In this document: in pieces, positions 45,523-54,366 of the stretch
Position numbering within the stretch: the first letter of the stretch is position 1
How the letters are laid out: each line of letters begins with the position of its first letter
DNA from: Granulosicoccus sp964390335
GTDB taxonomy: Bacteria; Pseudomonadota; Gammaproteobacteria; Granulosicoccales; Granulosicoccaceae
Reading direction: 5' to 3'
DNA length: 64,000 nucleotides
NCBI GenBank assembly: GCA_964390335.1
Contig: CAYMHU010000017.1
Span: 1-64,000 of the forward strand
Position numbers and translations under genes: made by a program
Notes under the pieces: model-generated
What the model was told of the DNA's origin: nothing
Databases searched by the model: none
Seen by the model: the letters and a program-made list of their open reading frames with translations, nothing else

Positions 45523-45954
45523 TTAGTTGACGTCTGCTGCTGGAACAGCTTCGGCATCATCGTCTTCAGCCATATCTTCGACATCGTCGAAGTCTTCTGC
45601 GCTGCGAGCACGACGCTCTTCATCACCGCGGGTTTCTTCTTTCTTGATCAGCGGTGAGGCTTCGGTTACTGCTTTGTCTTGTAATAGCACCATGTGACGA
45701 ATAACAGCATCGTTGAATTTGAACGCACTGGTGAGTTCGTCTAACGCTGCCTGATTGCACTCGATGTTCAACAACGTGTAGTGAGCTTTGTACACTTTGT
45801 TAATGGGATAGGCCAACTGACGTCGACCCCAGTCTTCCTGGCGGTGAATCACGCCTTCCTGGCCTTCGATAATGCCGCGGTAACGTTCTACCATGGCAGG
45901 AACCTGCTCGCTCTGGTCCGGGTGAACCAGAAACACGATTTCGTAATGACGCAT
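45523..45954 (-). CDS. rpsF: 30S ribosomal protein S6
   Basis: I chose the ATG at 45954 (MRHYEIVFLVHPDQSEQV), the usual S6 start; the frame is open 22 codons upstream but that is leader. 143 residues. The S6 core ends near residue 95 and is followed by a Glu/Asp-rich tail (RGDEERRARSAEDFDDVEDMAEDDDAEA), reminiscent of the glutamate tail added to E. coli S6 but encoded and longer. First gene of the ribosomal run. Confidence 0.96.
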   Translation of the reverse strand: MRHYEIVFLVHPDQSEQVPAMVERYRGIIEGQEGVIHRQEDWGRRQLAYPINKVYKAHYTLLNIECNQAALDELTSAFKFNDAVIRHMVLLQDKAVTEASPLIKKEETRGDEERRARSAEDFDDVEDMAEDDDAEAVPAADVN

Positions 45955-46083
45955 TTTATGCTCCCTATGGGTTTTGTCTAACCGGTTCGTGTCGCCGGAT
46001 GAGAACAAGGAGAATGGCAATATTGCCGTACTACAAAGCCCGCCGAGTTTACAGCACTACGACCAACTGTACAAGTAAGTTGC

Positions 46084-46824
46084 TTATTGACGTTGCCGAC
46101 GGGCCTCAAACAGGCTGATTCCAGTGGCAACCGACACATTCAGGCTGCCCACACTGCCGTGCATGGGTATTTTGTACAAACCATCGCAGTTCTCGCGGGT
46201 TAGGCGGCGCAGGCCCGAGCCTTCCGATCCCATCACCAAAGCGACGTTCCCGGTCAAATCCAGATCGTATATGGGCGTAACGGTGTCCCCGTCGGCCCCA
46301 TAAATCCAGACATGCGCATCTTTGAGCTGCTGCAGTGTGCGTTTCAGGCTTTTGACCTGAAATAAAGGCACAGTTTCTGTCGCACCTGATGCCACTTTAC
46401 GCACCACCGGGGTTACGCCAACACTGTTATCGCTTGGAATAACAACGGCATGCGCACCTGCGGCATCAGCGCTGCGGATACAGGCACCTAAATTATGCGG
46501 GTCCTGTAAACCATCAAGAATCAAAATAAGCAGTGGTTCGCTGTGGTTGGCAATGTAAGCCAACAGTGTTTGCTCATTTCCCGCAGGAACACCCGTGTAT
46601 GCAGCCAACACACCTTGGTGCTCAAGCTGCCCCGCCAGAGCATCCATTTCTTGCCGGGTGATGGTTTTAATCGAGATACCGGCATGCTTAGCCAAATCGA
46701 CAATAGCCTGTAGCCGCGAGTCATTACGGCCTTGCATAACCAGTAATTGCTGCGTGTTCTTTGCATTGGCCTTTAACAATGCTTTCACAGCATGCAGGCC
46801 ACCAATGTAGCTCGACTCTGTCAC
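46084..46824 (-). CDS. rlmB: 23S rRNA Gm2251 2'-O-methyltransferase RlmB
   Basis: SpoU/TrmH-class knot methyltransferase. 246 residues: N-terminal L30e-like substrate domain (IGGLHAVKALLKAN), then motif 1 LILDGLQDPHNLGACIRSADAAG, motif 2 VALVMGSEGSGLRRLTRE, and motif 3 KIPMHGSVGSLNVSVATGISLFE. The GTG start at 46824 overlaps the rnr stop (GTGA), so it is coupled to rnr as in many gammaproteobacteria. Confidence 0.95.
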   Translation of the reverse strand: MTESSYIGGLHAVKALLKANAKNTQQLLVMQGRNDSRLQAIVDLAKHAGISIKTITRQEMDALAGQLEHQGVLAAYTGVPAGNEQTLLAYIANHSEPLLILILDGLQDPHNLGACIRSADAAGAHAVVIPSDNSVGVTPVVRKVASGATETVPLFQVKSLKRTLQQLKDAHVWIYGADGDTVTPIYDLDLTGNVALVMGSEGSGLRRLTRENCDGLYKIPMHGSVGSLNVSVATGISLFEARRQRQ

Positions 46825-49715
46825 TGAGTTTTCTTACGCGCCACTTTTTTAGCAGACGCCTTTTTTGCAACCGCTTTCTTATTGACACCACGCTTGGCTG
46901 CTGTTTTTTTGGTAGCTGTCTTTTTAGCTGCTGCTTTCTTACTCGCAGTTTTCTTACTCGCAGTTTTCTTACTCGCAGTTTTCTTAGTGGCGGTCTTCTT
47001 AGCCGTGGCTTTTTTGGCTGCGGTTTTCTTGGCTGACGTTTTCTTACTCGACTTTTTAGCCGTCGAAGTTTTTGAGTTCACTTTTTTGGTGACTGACTTC
47101 TTAGCGGCAGACTTTTTGGTTGCACTTTTCTTAGTGCTCGCTGACGCCTTCTTCGTCACTCTCTTGCTAGACGTAGCTGCTTTTTCGGCTGAGGTTTGTT
47201 TCAATGCCGCTTTTTTTGCCGTGGTTTTTTTCTCCGTTTTGCTTTGCTTGCGTTTGGCTTTATCCTGCTTTTTGGCTTTATCTTTTTTATCTTTTTTGTC
47301 TTTCTTAGGTTTAGGCATCGCTACATCAGCCTCAACCTCAGCTTTGCGAGATTTTTTATCAGACTTTTTACCGCTGCGCTTGTTCGCACCCTTACCAGCG
47401 CCAACACCAGCTTCGGAAAAATCGATTTTGCGATCTTCTAAATTCACATCATCGACTCGCACCGTAATGCTGTCTCCAAGCCGATACTGCTTTCCAGTAC
47501 GCTCGCCGACCATGGCTTGCGCTGCCTGTTCAAAGCGATAGTAATCGTGCGATAGATTGGTCACGTGCAACAACCCTTCAACATGGATATCAGTCAACTC
47601 TATAAACAGACCGAACGACGTAACGGCCGTAATGACACCGTCGAATTCATCACCAACCCGCTCCTGCATGTATTCACATTTCAGCCAGCTAACAACATCA
47701 CGCGTTGCTTCTTCTGCTCGCCGTTCAGTCGTAGAGCAACTTTCACCAAGCGCGTTCATCTCCTCTCTGGAGAACCGATAGCTGATGACACTTTCCCGTT
47801 TTAAAATATGTTTTATGGCGCGATGCACCAGTAAGTCAGGATAACGCCTGATTGGAGACGTGAAATGAGCATACTGACTTAACGCCAATCCAAAGTGACC
47901 TTCATTTTTAGGTTGATAGACCGCTTGTTGCATGGAGCGCAACATGACTGTTGAAACCACGCTTTGATCAGGCCGCCCTTCAATTTGCTGACTCAGTGTT
48001 GCGTAATCAAGCGCGGTTGGTCTCTCGCCACCACCCAACGACAGCCCGCGTAACGACAAAAATGAACGCAAGTCTTCAAGACGATCAGACTTAGGACCAT
48101 GATGCACTCGGAATAGCGCCGGAATACTGTGCTGCTCTAAAAAGCCTGCCGCCGACACATTGGCCAAAATCATACACTCTTCAATCAGCTTATGCGCATC
48201 GTTGCGAACGACCGGTACGATTTCACTGATCTTCTTGTTTTCATCAAATAAGATACGAGTTTCAGTGGAAGCGAATTCAATCGCACCGCGCTTGGCACGA
48301 TTAGCCGCCAACACTACATACAAAGCATGCAAAGATTTTAGATGCGGCACCACTTCAGAAAACTCTTGATGCAACTGACTGGATTCGTCGGTCAAGATCT
48401 CATTGACTTGCGCATAGGTTAAGCGTGCATGCGACAACATAACAGCATTATAAAAACGAGCACGCTTAACTGAACCAGTGTCGTCTAAGGTCATTTCACA
48501 CAACATACACAAGCGCTCAACTTGCGGGTTTATGGAGCACAGTCCGTTTGACAAGACTTCCGGCAACATGGGCACAACCCGCCCGGGAAAATACACGGAC
48601 GTGCCGCGCGCAACTGCTTCCAAGTCTAATGGCGAATCTGGCTGCACGTAGTGAGCAACATCAGCAATGGCCACCAGCAAACGCCAACCATTATTGGTTT
48701 TTTCACAATACACCGCGTCGTCGAAATCACGCGCATCGGCGCCATCAATAGTGACGAGCGGTAGTCTCGTTACGTCTTTCCTACCCATTTTGTCTACGGG
48801 TGACACGTCGGTTGAAAAACCATCGGCCTGTTCAGTTACAGCATCCGGCCATTCGAATGGGATGTCGTGACTGCGCAATGACATATCGATTTCCATACCC
48901 GGCTCCATGTGTTTACCGAGTACTTCTATTACCTTGCCAATGGGAGGATGACGTCGTGTGGGCTGCTCAACTATCTCTGCTACGACAATATCGCCGTGTA
49001 CGGCATCGCCTTGTTGATCAGGGGGTATTAAAAGATCCAGATGAATACGTTTGTTATCGGGCGAAATAACGATAACGCCCTTCTCTTCTTGTAACCGACC
49101 AACTATCGTATGGTTCGCCCGATCAACCACATCAACAATTCGACCCTCTCGTCGGCCACGTCTGTCAACACCGGTAATGCATACAATCGATCGATCACCG
49201 TGCAGTACCAGACGCATCTGTTTTGCACTTAGATAGATATCGCCCTTACCATCATCCTTTTCCGGTACAAGAAAACCAAAACCATCAGGATGCGCAGAGA
49301 TTCGGCCGGCCAGCAAAGCTTCGGCATCCACCGGCACCAAGCCACGTTTACGATTCTCGATTAATTGTCCATCGCGCTGCATGGCACCCACACGCCGGCT
49401 CAACGCTTCCATCGCGATAGGGTCGTGTGAAATACCCAGTTTGTCTGCCAGCTCTTTGTATTGAATAGGGGCTTTTTCTTCACGCAACAACGATAAAATA
49501 AATTCACGACTGGCAATCGGTTGGCCATATTTAGCCTTTTCTCTTGCGCGATGCGGATCGGACGATTTTTTGCGCTTCGAATGGTGCTTGTGCTTCTGTT
49601 TAGAATGACTCTTGGGTTTAGAGTTATTGTTAGGGTTCGAATTATTACCGTGCTTCGAATTATGCTTATGTTTCGAATTGCGCTTTGAATTCGACCGTTT
49701 TTTGGACTGACTCAT
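46821..49715 (-). CDS. rnr: Ribonuclease R with long basic tails
   Basis: Processive 3'-5' exoribonuclease for structured RNA. I chose the ATG at 49715 (MSQSKKRSNSK); length 964, against 813 in E. coli. Order: Lys/Asn/His/Ser repeat N-terminus (1-55), helix-turn-helix (YKELADKLGI), two cold-shock domains, the RNB domain with metal-binding aspartates in TIDGADARDFDDAVYC, the S1 domain (FDGVITAVTSFGLFIELTD), and a C-terminal tail of about 190 residues of Lys-Lys-Thr-Ala and Lys-Lys-Ala-Ser repeats. E. coli has a much shorter basic tail. The extra charge probably strengthens RNA or ribosome binding. Overlaps rlmB by four bases. Confidence 0.96.
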   Translation of the reverse strand: MSQSKKRSNSKRNSKHKHNSKHGNNSNPNNNSKPKSHSKQKHKHHSKRKKSSDPHRAREKAKYGQPIASREFILSLLREEKAPIQYKELADKLGISHDPIAMEALSRRVGAMQRDGQLIENRKRGLVPVDAEALLAGRISAHPDGFGFLVPEKDDGKGDIYLSAKQMRLVLHGDRSIVCITGVDRRGRREGRIVDVVDRANHTIVGRLQEEKGVIVISPDNKRIHLDLLIPPDQQGDAVHGDIVVAEIVEQPTRRHPPIGKVIEVLGKHMEPGMEIDMSLRSHDIPFEWPDAVTEQADGFSTDVSPVDKMGRKDVTRLPLVTIDGADARDFDDAVYCEKTNNGWRLLVAIADVAHYVQPDSPLDLEAVARGTSVYFPGRVVPMLPEVLSNGLCSINPQVERLCMLCEMTLDDTGSVKRARFYNAVMLSHARLTYAQVNEILTDESSQLHQEFSEVVPHLKSLHALYVVLAANRAKRGAIEFASTETRILFDENKKISEIVPVVRNDAHKLIEECMILANVSAAGFLEQHSIPALFRVHHGPKSDRLEDLRSFLSLRGLSLGGGERPTALDYATLSQQIEGRPDQSVVSTVMLRSMQQAVYQPKNEGHFGLALSQYAHFTSPIRRYPDLLVHRAIKHILKRESVISYRFSREEMNALGESCSTTERRAEEATRDVVSWLKCEYMQERVGDEFDGVITAVTSFGLFIELTDIHVEGLLHVTNLSHDYYRFEQAAQAMVGERTGKQYRLGDSITVRVDDVNLEDRKIDFSEAGVGAGKGANKRSGKKSDKKSRKAEVEADVAMPKPKKDKKDKKDKAKKQDKAKRKQSKTEKKTTAKKAALKQTSAEKAATSSKRVTKKASASTKKSATKKSAAKKSVTKKVNSKTSTAKKSSKKTSAKKTAAKKATAKKTATKKTASKKTASKKTASKKAAAKKTATKKTAAKRGVNKKAVAKKASAKKVARKKTQ

Positions 49716-49813
49716 ATACAAATTGATCCGACAGGATTCGTTAAGGGTACGCAAAATCGAGTTACCAATTTCGCACACGTTCTTTGTTTATTTATTTCAA
49801 ATTAACAACAGCA

Positions 49814-49842
49814 TTGACATTGCGCTCAAGCTTCGGTACATT
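49814..49842 (+). promoter_or_regulatory. Promoter of tRNA-Leu gene
   Basis: TTGACA (49814-49819), exactly 17 bases, TACATT (49837-49842). A GC-rich discriminator (cgcgctc) follows, the pattern of stringently controlled stable-RNA promoters. The tRNA starts 34 bases beyond the -10 element, so a short 5' leader is expected. Confidence 0.85.
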
Positions 49843-49876
49843 TCGCGCTCTCTGGTGTTCCAGAGTCCAAACCTTT

Positions 49877-49962
49877 GCCGAGGTGGCGGAATTGGTAGAC
49901 GCGCATGCTTCAGGTGCATGTATCCTTTGGATGTGGAGGTTCAAGTCCTCTTCTCGGCACCA
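49877..49962 (+). tRNA. tRNA-Leu (anticodon CAG)
   Basis: 86 bases, class II. Acceptor gccgagg pairs with tctcggc (one G-U). D-arm contains ggaattggtagac; anticodon stem catgc/gcatg with loop ttcaggt, anticodon CAG (reads CUG); a long variable arm (tatcctttggatg); T-loop ggttcaagtcc; discriminator A and encoded CCA (49960-49962). Nearly collinear with E. coli tRNA-Leu(CAG). A tRNA-Leu occupies the same position near rnr in Pseudomonas. Its 3' 22 bases are overlapped in antisense by the HAD gene. Confidence 0.96.
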
Positions 49963-50621
49963 TCTCTTAGATTTAGGAAGCCTGCTACTTCGCTCATGTG
50001 TGTAAAACACACTGCCCCATTATTCGTTAATCGTTCATCCGGTCCGTGCGGCGCGTAACCCAGACATGGCATACCGGCATTTTTAGCCGCGAGCGTACCG
50101 TTGTGGCTATCCTCGATTACCATGCAACGCGCTGCCGGCACATTAAAATGTTTTGCAGCAGCCAAAAATAATTCCGGCTCCGGCTTCCAACTGTTTATTT
50201 CATACGCCGAAAAAACCGCATTCTCAAAAAACGGCATTAGGCCGGTACTACCCAAGGTCACATCCATTTTATGCACGGGTCCATTGGACGCAACACAGAA
50301 AGGCAGCTCATTCTGAACCAGTAAGTTCAGTAGGTCGTGAATGCCGTCTACCGGGTCGACCCCTTGTTTGAGTTTGTTCAGCACTCTTGCGTACAGATCT
50401 TCAATCCAACTATCGGGCAATTCCAATCCACGCGACACCAGTTCAACTTTAACAGCTTCCATGGAACCGCCAACAAACAGCTGCATGGTTTCATCTGCCG
50501 ACAACTCCAAACCGCGCTTGCACAGATCGTTGTACAAGATATCAAAAAAGATAACTTCAGAGTCCACCAATACGCCATCGCAGTCGAATATGATCAACTC
50601 AATTGGCGGCTTCGATGTCAT
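49941..50621 (-). CDS. HAD-superfamily phosphatase (phosphoglycolate-type)
   Basis: 226 residues. The HAD motifs are IIFDCDGVLVDSE (nucleophile and acid Asp), VASNG (motif II Ser), KPEPELFLAAA (motif III Lys) and VIEDSHNGTLAAKNAGM (motif IV). The cap insertion of about 60 residues places it in the beta-phosphoglucomutase/YieH-like subgroup, so it may act on sugar phosphates or 6-phosphogluconate. The last seven codons and the stop run antisense through the T-arm and acceptor of the tRNA-Leu gene; the TGA stop lies in the T-loop. Between purA and tRNA-Leu; an insertion relative to Pseudomonas order. Confidence 0.88.
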   Translation of the reverse strand: MTSKPPIELIIFDCDGVLVDSEVIFFDILYNDLCKRGLELSADETMQLFVGGSMEAVKVELVSRGLELPDSWIEDLYARVLNKLKQGVDPVDGIHDLLNLLVQNELPFCVASNGPVHKMDVTLGSTGLMPFFENAVFSAYEINSWKPEPELFLAAAKHFNVPAARCMVIEDSHNGTLAAKNAGMPCLGYAPHGPDERLTNNGAVCFTHMSEVAGFLNLRDGAEKRT

Positions 50622-50637
50622 GATTTAGCAATAACCA

Positions 50638-51927
50638 CTATGCAAACGGATTTACAGCGATAACATTTTCGTTGCGTTCAGGGCCTGTTGATACAATGTG
50701 AGCAGGTACGCCAACCAGTTCTTCTAAACGTTTAATGTAAGCAACGGCTGCCGCAGGTAAATCGGCTTCGTTGGTAACACCTGCGGTTTGAGATTGCCAT
50801 CCGGGCATTTCTTCATAGATTGGCTTACACCGGCCATACTCATCGGCACCCACAGGCGGTACATCAATCGTTTTACCATCAAGCTCGTAGGCTGTGCAAA
50901 TTTTTACGGTTTCTAATGTGTCCATCACATCGAGCTTGGTTAAACACATACCGGTAACGCCGTTAGTGATGCAGGCGCGACGAACAGCGACCGCATCGAA
51001 CCAACCACAACGTCGCTTACGTCCTGTTGTTGCACCAAACTCGTGCCCGCGCTCGCCTAGTTCCTGACCCACATCATCAAACAGTTCGGTTACAAAAGGC
51101 CCTTCTCCAACACGTGTTGTGTAAGTTTTAACAATACCCAGTACATACTCAATCGCGTTAGGGCCACAACCTGACCCACTGCACGCAGCACCAGCTACTG
51201 TGTTGGATGATGTGACATACGGATAAGTACCATGATCTACATCAAGCAATGTGCCTTGTGCCCCTTCAAACAAAACTCGTTTGCCTGCCTGTCGAGTCTC
51301 ATGAATTAATCCAGGTACATCGCACACAAACGGGGTCAGTAGCTCTGCATATTCGCGCGCTCGTTGTTTCAGTGTGTCAAGGCTATCGGTGTTCACATCG
51401 TAGCGAGATAAGTTCGCTTCGTGGTAGGCGTATAGCGCCTCGAGTTTCTCATCGAAGCGTTCCAGATTAAACAGATCTTGCACTCGCAACGAACGACGCG
51501 CAACCTTGTCTTGATAAGCTGGCCCGATTCCGCGTCCGGTAGTGCCAATGGCATTTTTGCCAGCAGCCTTTTCCCGCGCCTGATCCAGTGCAGTGTGTAG
51601 TGGCAGAATTAACGGACACGCGCCACTGATGCCCAAGCGATCGGAAACCGGAATACCACGCTCTTCAAGCATCTTAATCTCTTTGCCTAAGGCTTCGGGA
51701 GACACAACAACCCCATTACCGATAATGCACTTAACGCCATCTCGTAAAACGCCGCTGGGTATTAAATGTAGGACCGTGGTTTCAGCACCAATGACCAGTG
51801 TGTGTCCGGCGTTGTGCCCGCCTTGAAAACGCACCACAATTGACGCTTGCTCAGTCAGCAAATCGACAATTTTACCTTTACCTTCATCACCCCATTGAAG
51901 GCCGATAACTAAAACACTGTTTGACAT
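50638..51927 (-). CDS. purA: Adenylosuccinate synthetase
   Basis: First committed step of AMP synthesis from IMP. 429 residues (E. coli 432). GDEGKGKIVD (catalytic Asp and P-loop-like), GGHNAGHT, the IGTTGRGIGPAY block, GAQGTLLDVDHGTYPYVTSSN and TGRKRRCGWFD are all present. Same strand as the hisZ and hfl genes upstream, about 40 bases after hisZ. Confidence 0.97.
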   Translation of the reverse strand: MSNSVLVIGLQWGDEGKGKIVDLLTEQASIVVRFQGGHNAGHTLVIGAETTVLHLIPSGVLRDGVKCIIGNGVVVSPEALGKEIKMLEERGIPVSDRLGISGACPLILPLHTALDQAREKAAGKNAIGTTGRGIGPAYQDKVARRSLRVQDLFNLERFDEKLEALYAYHEANLSRYDVNTDSLDTLKQRAREYAELLTPFVCDVPGLIHETRQAGKRVLFEGAQGTLLDVDHGTYPYVTSSNTVAGAACSGSGCGPNAIEYVLGIVKTYTTRVGEGPFVTELFDDVGQELGERGHEFGATTGRKRRCGWFDAVAVRRACITNGVTGMCLTKLDVMDTLETVKICTAYELDGKTIDVPPVGADEYGRCKPIYEEMPGWQSQTAGVTNEADLPAAAVAYIKRLEELVGVPAHIVSTGPERNENVIAVNPFA

Positions 51928-51967
51928 GCGAGTTCGTTTTCCTAAAAAGACGACGTATTCTTAACAA

Positions 51968-53170
51968 TTAATCTGCAACCGCCGCCACAAGCCATTGGTC
52001 ACCTTGGCGAACCAATTGACGATCACAATTGAGCATTTGCGCGGTTTGCTCGTTTCCACCAAGCTGGGTAACCACCCGATATCCTTCGCTGCGCAGTTTA
52101 ACGATCTCAGACCAAGCGTCTGTCACGTCATCTGCCGCAACAAAAATACCGCTGGCTGATTCACTCGTGCTTGCAGCATCGCCTGCCAGCTTCTTTAAAT
52201 CGCCACTGAACCCGGTAGCAGGTCGGGCGTGTCCAAACGCAGCGCCGACGGCATCGTAACGACCACCGCGCGACAGTTCAACACCATCGTGTGTATATGC
52301 CGCAAACAGTACGCCTGTGTGATAGCTATACCCGCGCAGTTCTGCCAGATCGATATTGACTTTAATGCCCGGGTGCGTTCTTTTCACGCCTTCGATCACT
52401 GCTTGTAAAGAATCCAAAGACTGCTGAACCCGATCAGGTGCATTGGAGAATGCAGTACGAGCGCGTTCAACAATAGACTCATCTCCGCGCAGCGTCATCA
52501 GTTGCTCAAGCAACGCTGACACATCACTTTGATTGCTATCGCTCATGCTACCGGCAATCGCTTTAACATCGGGTAGCGAACCATTTTGTACAGCACTGAA
52601 CAGCTGGGCGCGGGAATCATTAGATAAGTCGAGGCTTTCAGTCAAGCCGCGATAAACGCCGACATGCCCGATATCAAGTAGCAAATCGTTTTGCTGATAA
52701 CCGGCTTCGCCAAGCGTTGCGAGCATCAGGCGAATGATCTCGATGTCGCTCTCCGAACCGGCATGACCAAATAGCTCAGCACCAAATTGCAAGGGACTAC
52801 GATTACCACCAAAGCCATCGGTGCGGGCGCGTAACACGGTGCCGGTGTAGAACAATCGGTTTGGCGTATGGGAGCGCAGCGCGTGTGCATCGAGCCGGGC
52901 CACCTGCGGCGTCATGTCTGCGCGGATTCCTAAAGTACGTCCGTTTTGCTGATCAACCAACTTGAAGGTTTGCAGGTCCATGGTTTCGCCCGTACCAGTC
53001 AGCAAACTGTCCAAGTACTCGATCATCGGTGGCATGACCAACTCAAACCCCCATGCGTGACAACAATCCACGATTCGCCGACGTAAATGCTCCACGCGCC
53101 ACGCGGCATCGGGCAGCAATTCATCCACGCCATCTGGCAATTGCCAGCGATCTGTTGAAATATCGGTCAC
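51968..53170 (-). CDS. hisZ: ATP phosphoribosyltransferase regulatory subunit HisZ
   Basis: Histidyl-tRNA-synthetase-like protein lacking aminoacylation, needed with short-form HisG for the first step of histidine synthesis. 400 residues with a GTG start. The start WQLPDGVDELLPDAAWRVEHLR and the class II motif TLGIRADMTPQVARLDA are HisZ-like. LQFGAELFGHAGSESDIEIIRL and RGGRYDAVGAAFG complete the fold, and there is no anticodon-binding domain. Position between DUF2065 and purA is that of Pseudomonas hisZ. Confidence 0.95.
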   Translation of the reverse strand: MTDISTDRWQLPDGVDELLPDAAWRVEHLRRRIVDCCHAWGFELVMPPMIEYLDSLLTGTGETMDLQTFKLVDQQNGRTLGIRADMTPQVARLDAHALRSHTPNRLFYTGTVLRARTDGFGGNRSPLQFGAELFGHAGSESDIEIIRLMLATLGEAGYQQNDLLLDIGHVGVYRGLTESLDLSNDSRAQLFSAVQNGSLPDVKAIAGSMSDSNQSDVSALLEQLMTLRGDESIVERARTAFSNAPDRVQQSLDSLQAVIEGVKRTHPGIKVNIDLAELRGYSYHTGVLFAAYTHDGVELSRGGRYDAVGAAFGHARPATGFSGDLKKLAGDAASTSESASGIFVAADDVTDAWSEIVKLRSEGYRVVTQLGGNEQTAQMLNCDRQLVRQGDQWLVAAVAD

Positions 53171-53179
53171 GGGGAATTC

Positions 53180-53365
53180 TTATCGCACAACAGCGAGTAT
53201 TAACACACCTGCCATCATACTGGACAAGCCAATAATGCGCATGCTGTTGTTTGATCTAGAAAGGATCGACTGCATCGCAGTCCGAAATGTATCGGGACTC
53301 AGAAACGGCAGCATGCCTTCAATCACCAGCACGAGCGCTAGCGCCGTCAGGATTTCGGTCCACAT
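53180..53365 (-). CDS. DUF2065 (YjeT-like) small membrane protein
   Basis: 61 residues with two predicted helices (about 4-22 and 42-60) and a conserved central EGMLPFLSPDTFRTAMQSI. This is the YjeT/DUF2065 pattern and the gene lies in its usual place after hflC. It ends ten bases before hisZ. No known biochemical role; inner membrane. Confidence 0.88.
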   Translation of the reverse strand: MWTEILTALALVLVIEGMLPFLSPDTFRTAMQSILSRSNNSMRIIGLSSMMAGVLILAVVR

Positions 53366-53430
53366 GATAGTCCAGGCTTCTTGCGTAAAATTTGCTGCAA
53401 AGCGGCTTTATAGTCGTTGACAGTTTGACC

Positions 53431-53470
53431 AAAAACGAAGGCCCGTGTTGCTAGCGATACGGACCTTCGT
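53431..53470 (-). terminator. Rho-independent terminator after hflC
   Basis: 12-base arms acgaaggcccgt (53435-53446) and acggaccttcgt (53459-53470) with one mismatch. On the minus strand the stem is followed by a T-run. It lies 15-54 bases beyond the hflC stop, so hflKC transcription probably ends here and DUF2065-hisZ-purA is read from its own promoter or by read-through. Confidence 0.82.
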
Positions 53471-53484
53471 TAAGTGTACGAACA

Positions 53485-54366
53485 CTACTGTATAGCACCG
53501 GGCGTCGGGTTGCGAAAGTATCGGAAAAACTCCGAATTCGGTTGCAGCATCAGCACGTTGTTTTGACCACTGAACGCCTGTCGATACGCACTCAAACTGC
53601 GATACAAGCTGTAGAACTCTGGGTCCTGGGTAAATGCTTCAGCATAAATTCTAGCTGACTCACCATCGCCGGCACCACGGGTTTGCTCTGCTTCTGCGTA
53701 GGCTTCTGCCAGGGTTTCTTCTCGGATGCGGTTAGCCGTAGCGCGAATTCGTTTTGAACTCTCTTCACCCTCAGAACGAATTTCGCGAGCAATTTTGGCA
53801 CGCTCTTTTTTCATTCGTTCGTACACTGAGTCTCGAACGTCCTCTGGAAGCTCCACCTTCTTAATGCGAACATCGACAATTTCTATACCCAAGCCCTCAG
53901 CCGGTAAATCTAATTGAATCCGGATTTCATCCATCAGTTTTGATCGTGCCGACGATACCACCTGGTTTATGGTGCGCTTCCTGAATGCGTTTCGCACGGC
54001 GTCGTTACCCAGCTGAGTCAGACGGCTATCTGCGCGAGATTCCACCGCGCCAATACGCTTATAAAATTCCTGAGGGTTCGCTATACGCCATTTGATGAAG
54101 AAATCAACAATCACGTTTTTCTTTTCGGCCGTCAGCATTCGTTCAGGCTTTACATCCAGCGTTAGAATGCGTGCATCGAATAGGTAAACGCTATCAGCAA
54201 CAGGAAATTTAACGTGTAATCCAGGCCCATAGGTTTGCTCAACCATTTCACCTAAACGCACCTTAATACCGGTTTGCTTTTCGTGAACCGTAAACACAAA
54301 CGATGATAAAAACAGCAATAACAGCGCAATGATGGCTAGCGTAATAGGATTTAACAAACGATTCAT
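53485..54366 (-). CDS. hflC: HflC, SPFH-family FtsH regulator
   Basis: Membrane-anchored partner of HflK in the HflKC-FtsH cage. 293 residues. An N-terminal helix (about 8-28), the SPFH domain (about 30-200, KQTGIKVRLGEMVEQTYGPGLHVKFP) and a coiled-coil region (YERMKKERAKIAREIRSEGEE) followed by the AEAYAEAEQTRGAGDGESARIYAEAF stretch. The ATG overlaps the hflK stop by four bases. Confidence 0.95.
   Translation of the reverse strand: MNRLLNPITLAIIALLLLFLSSFVFTVHEKQTGIKVRLGEMVEQTYGPGLHVKFPVADSVYLFDARILTLDVKPERMLTAEKKNVIVDFFIKWRIANPQEFYKRIGAVESRADSRLTQLGNDAVRNAFRKRTINQVVSSARSKLMDEIRIQLDLPAEGLGIEIVDVRIKKVELPEDVRDSVYERMKKERAKIAREIRSEGEESSKRIRATANRIREETLAEAYAEAEQTRGAGDGESARIYAEAFTQDPEFYSLYRSLSAYRQAFSGQNNVLMLQPNSEFFRYFRNPTPGAIQ

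Noticed and set aside
46882..47541. Hydrophobic plus-strand frame opposite the rnr tail
   Set aside because: It is the antisense of Lys-Lys-Ala repeats; low-complexity artefact.
49723..50058. Plus-strand frames running through tRNA-Leu
   Set aside because: They have no family similarity and overlap a clear tRNA and its promoter.
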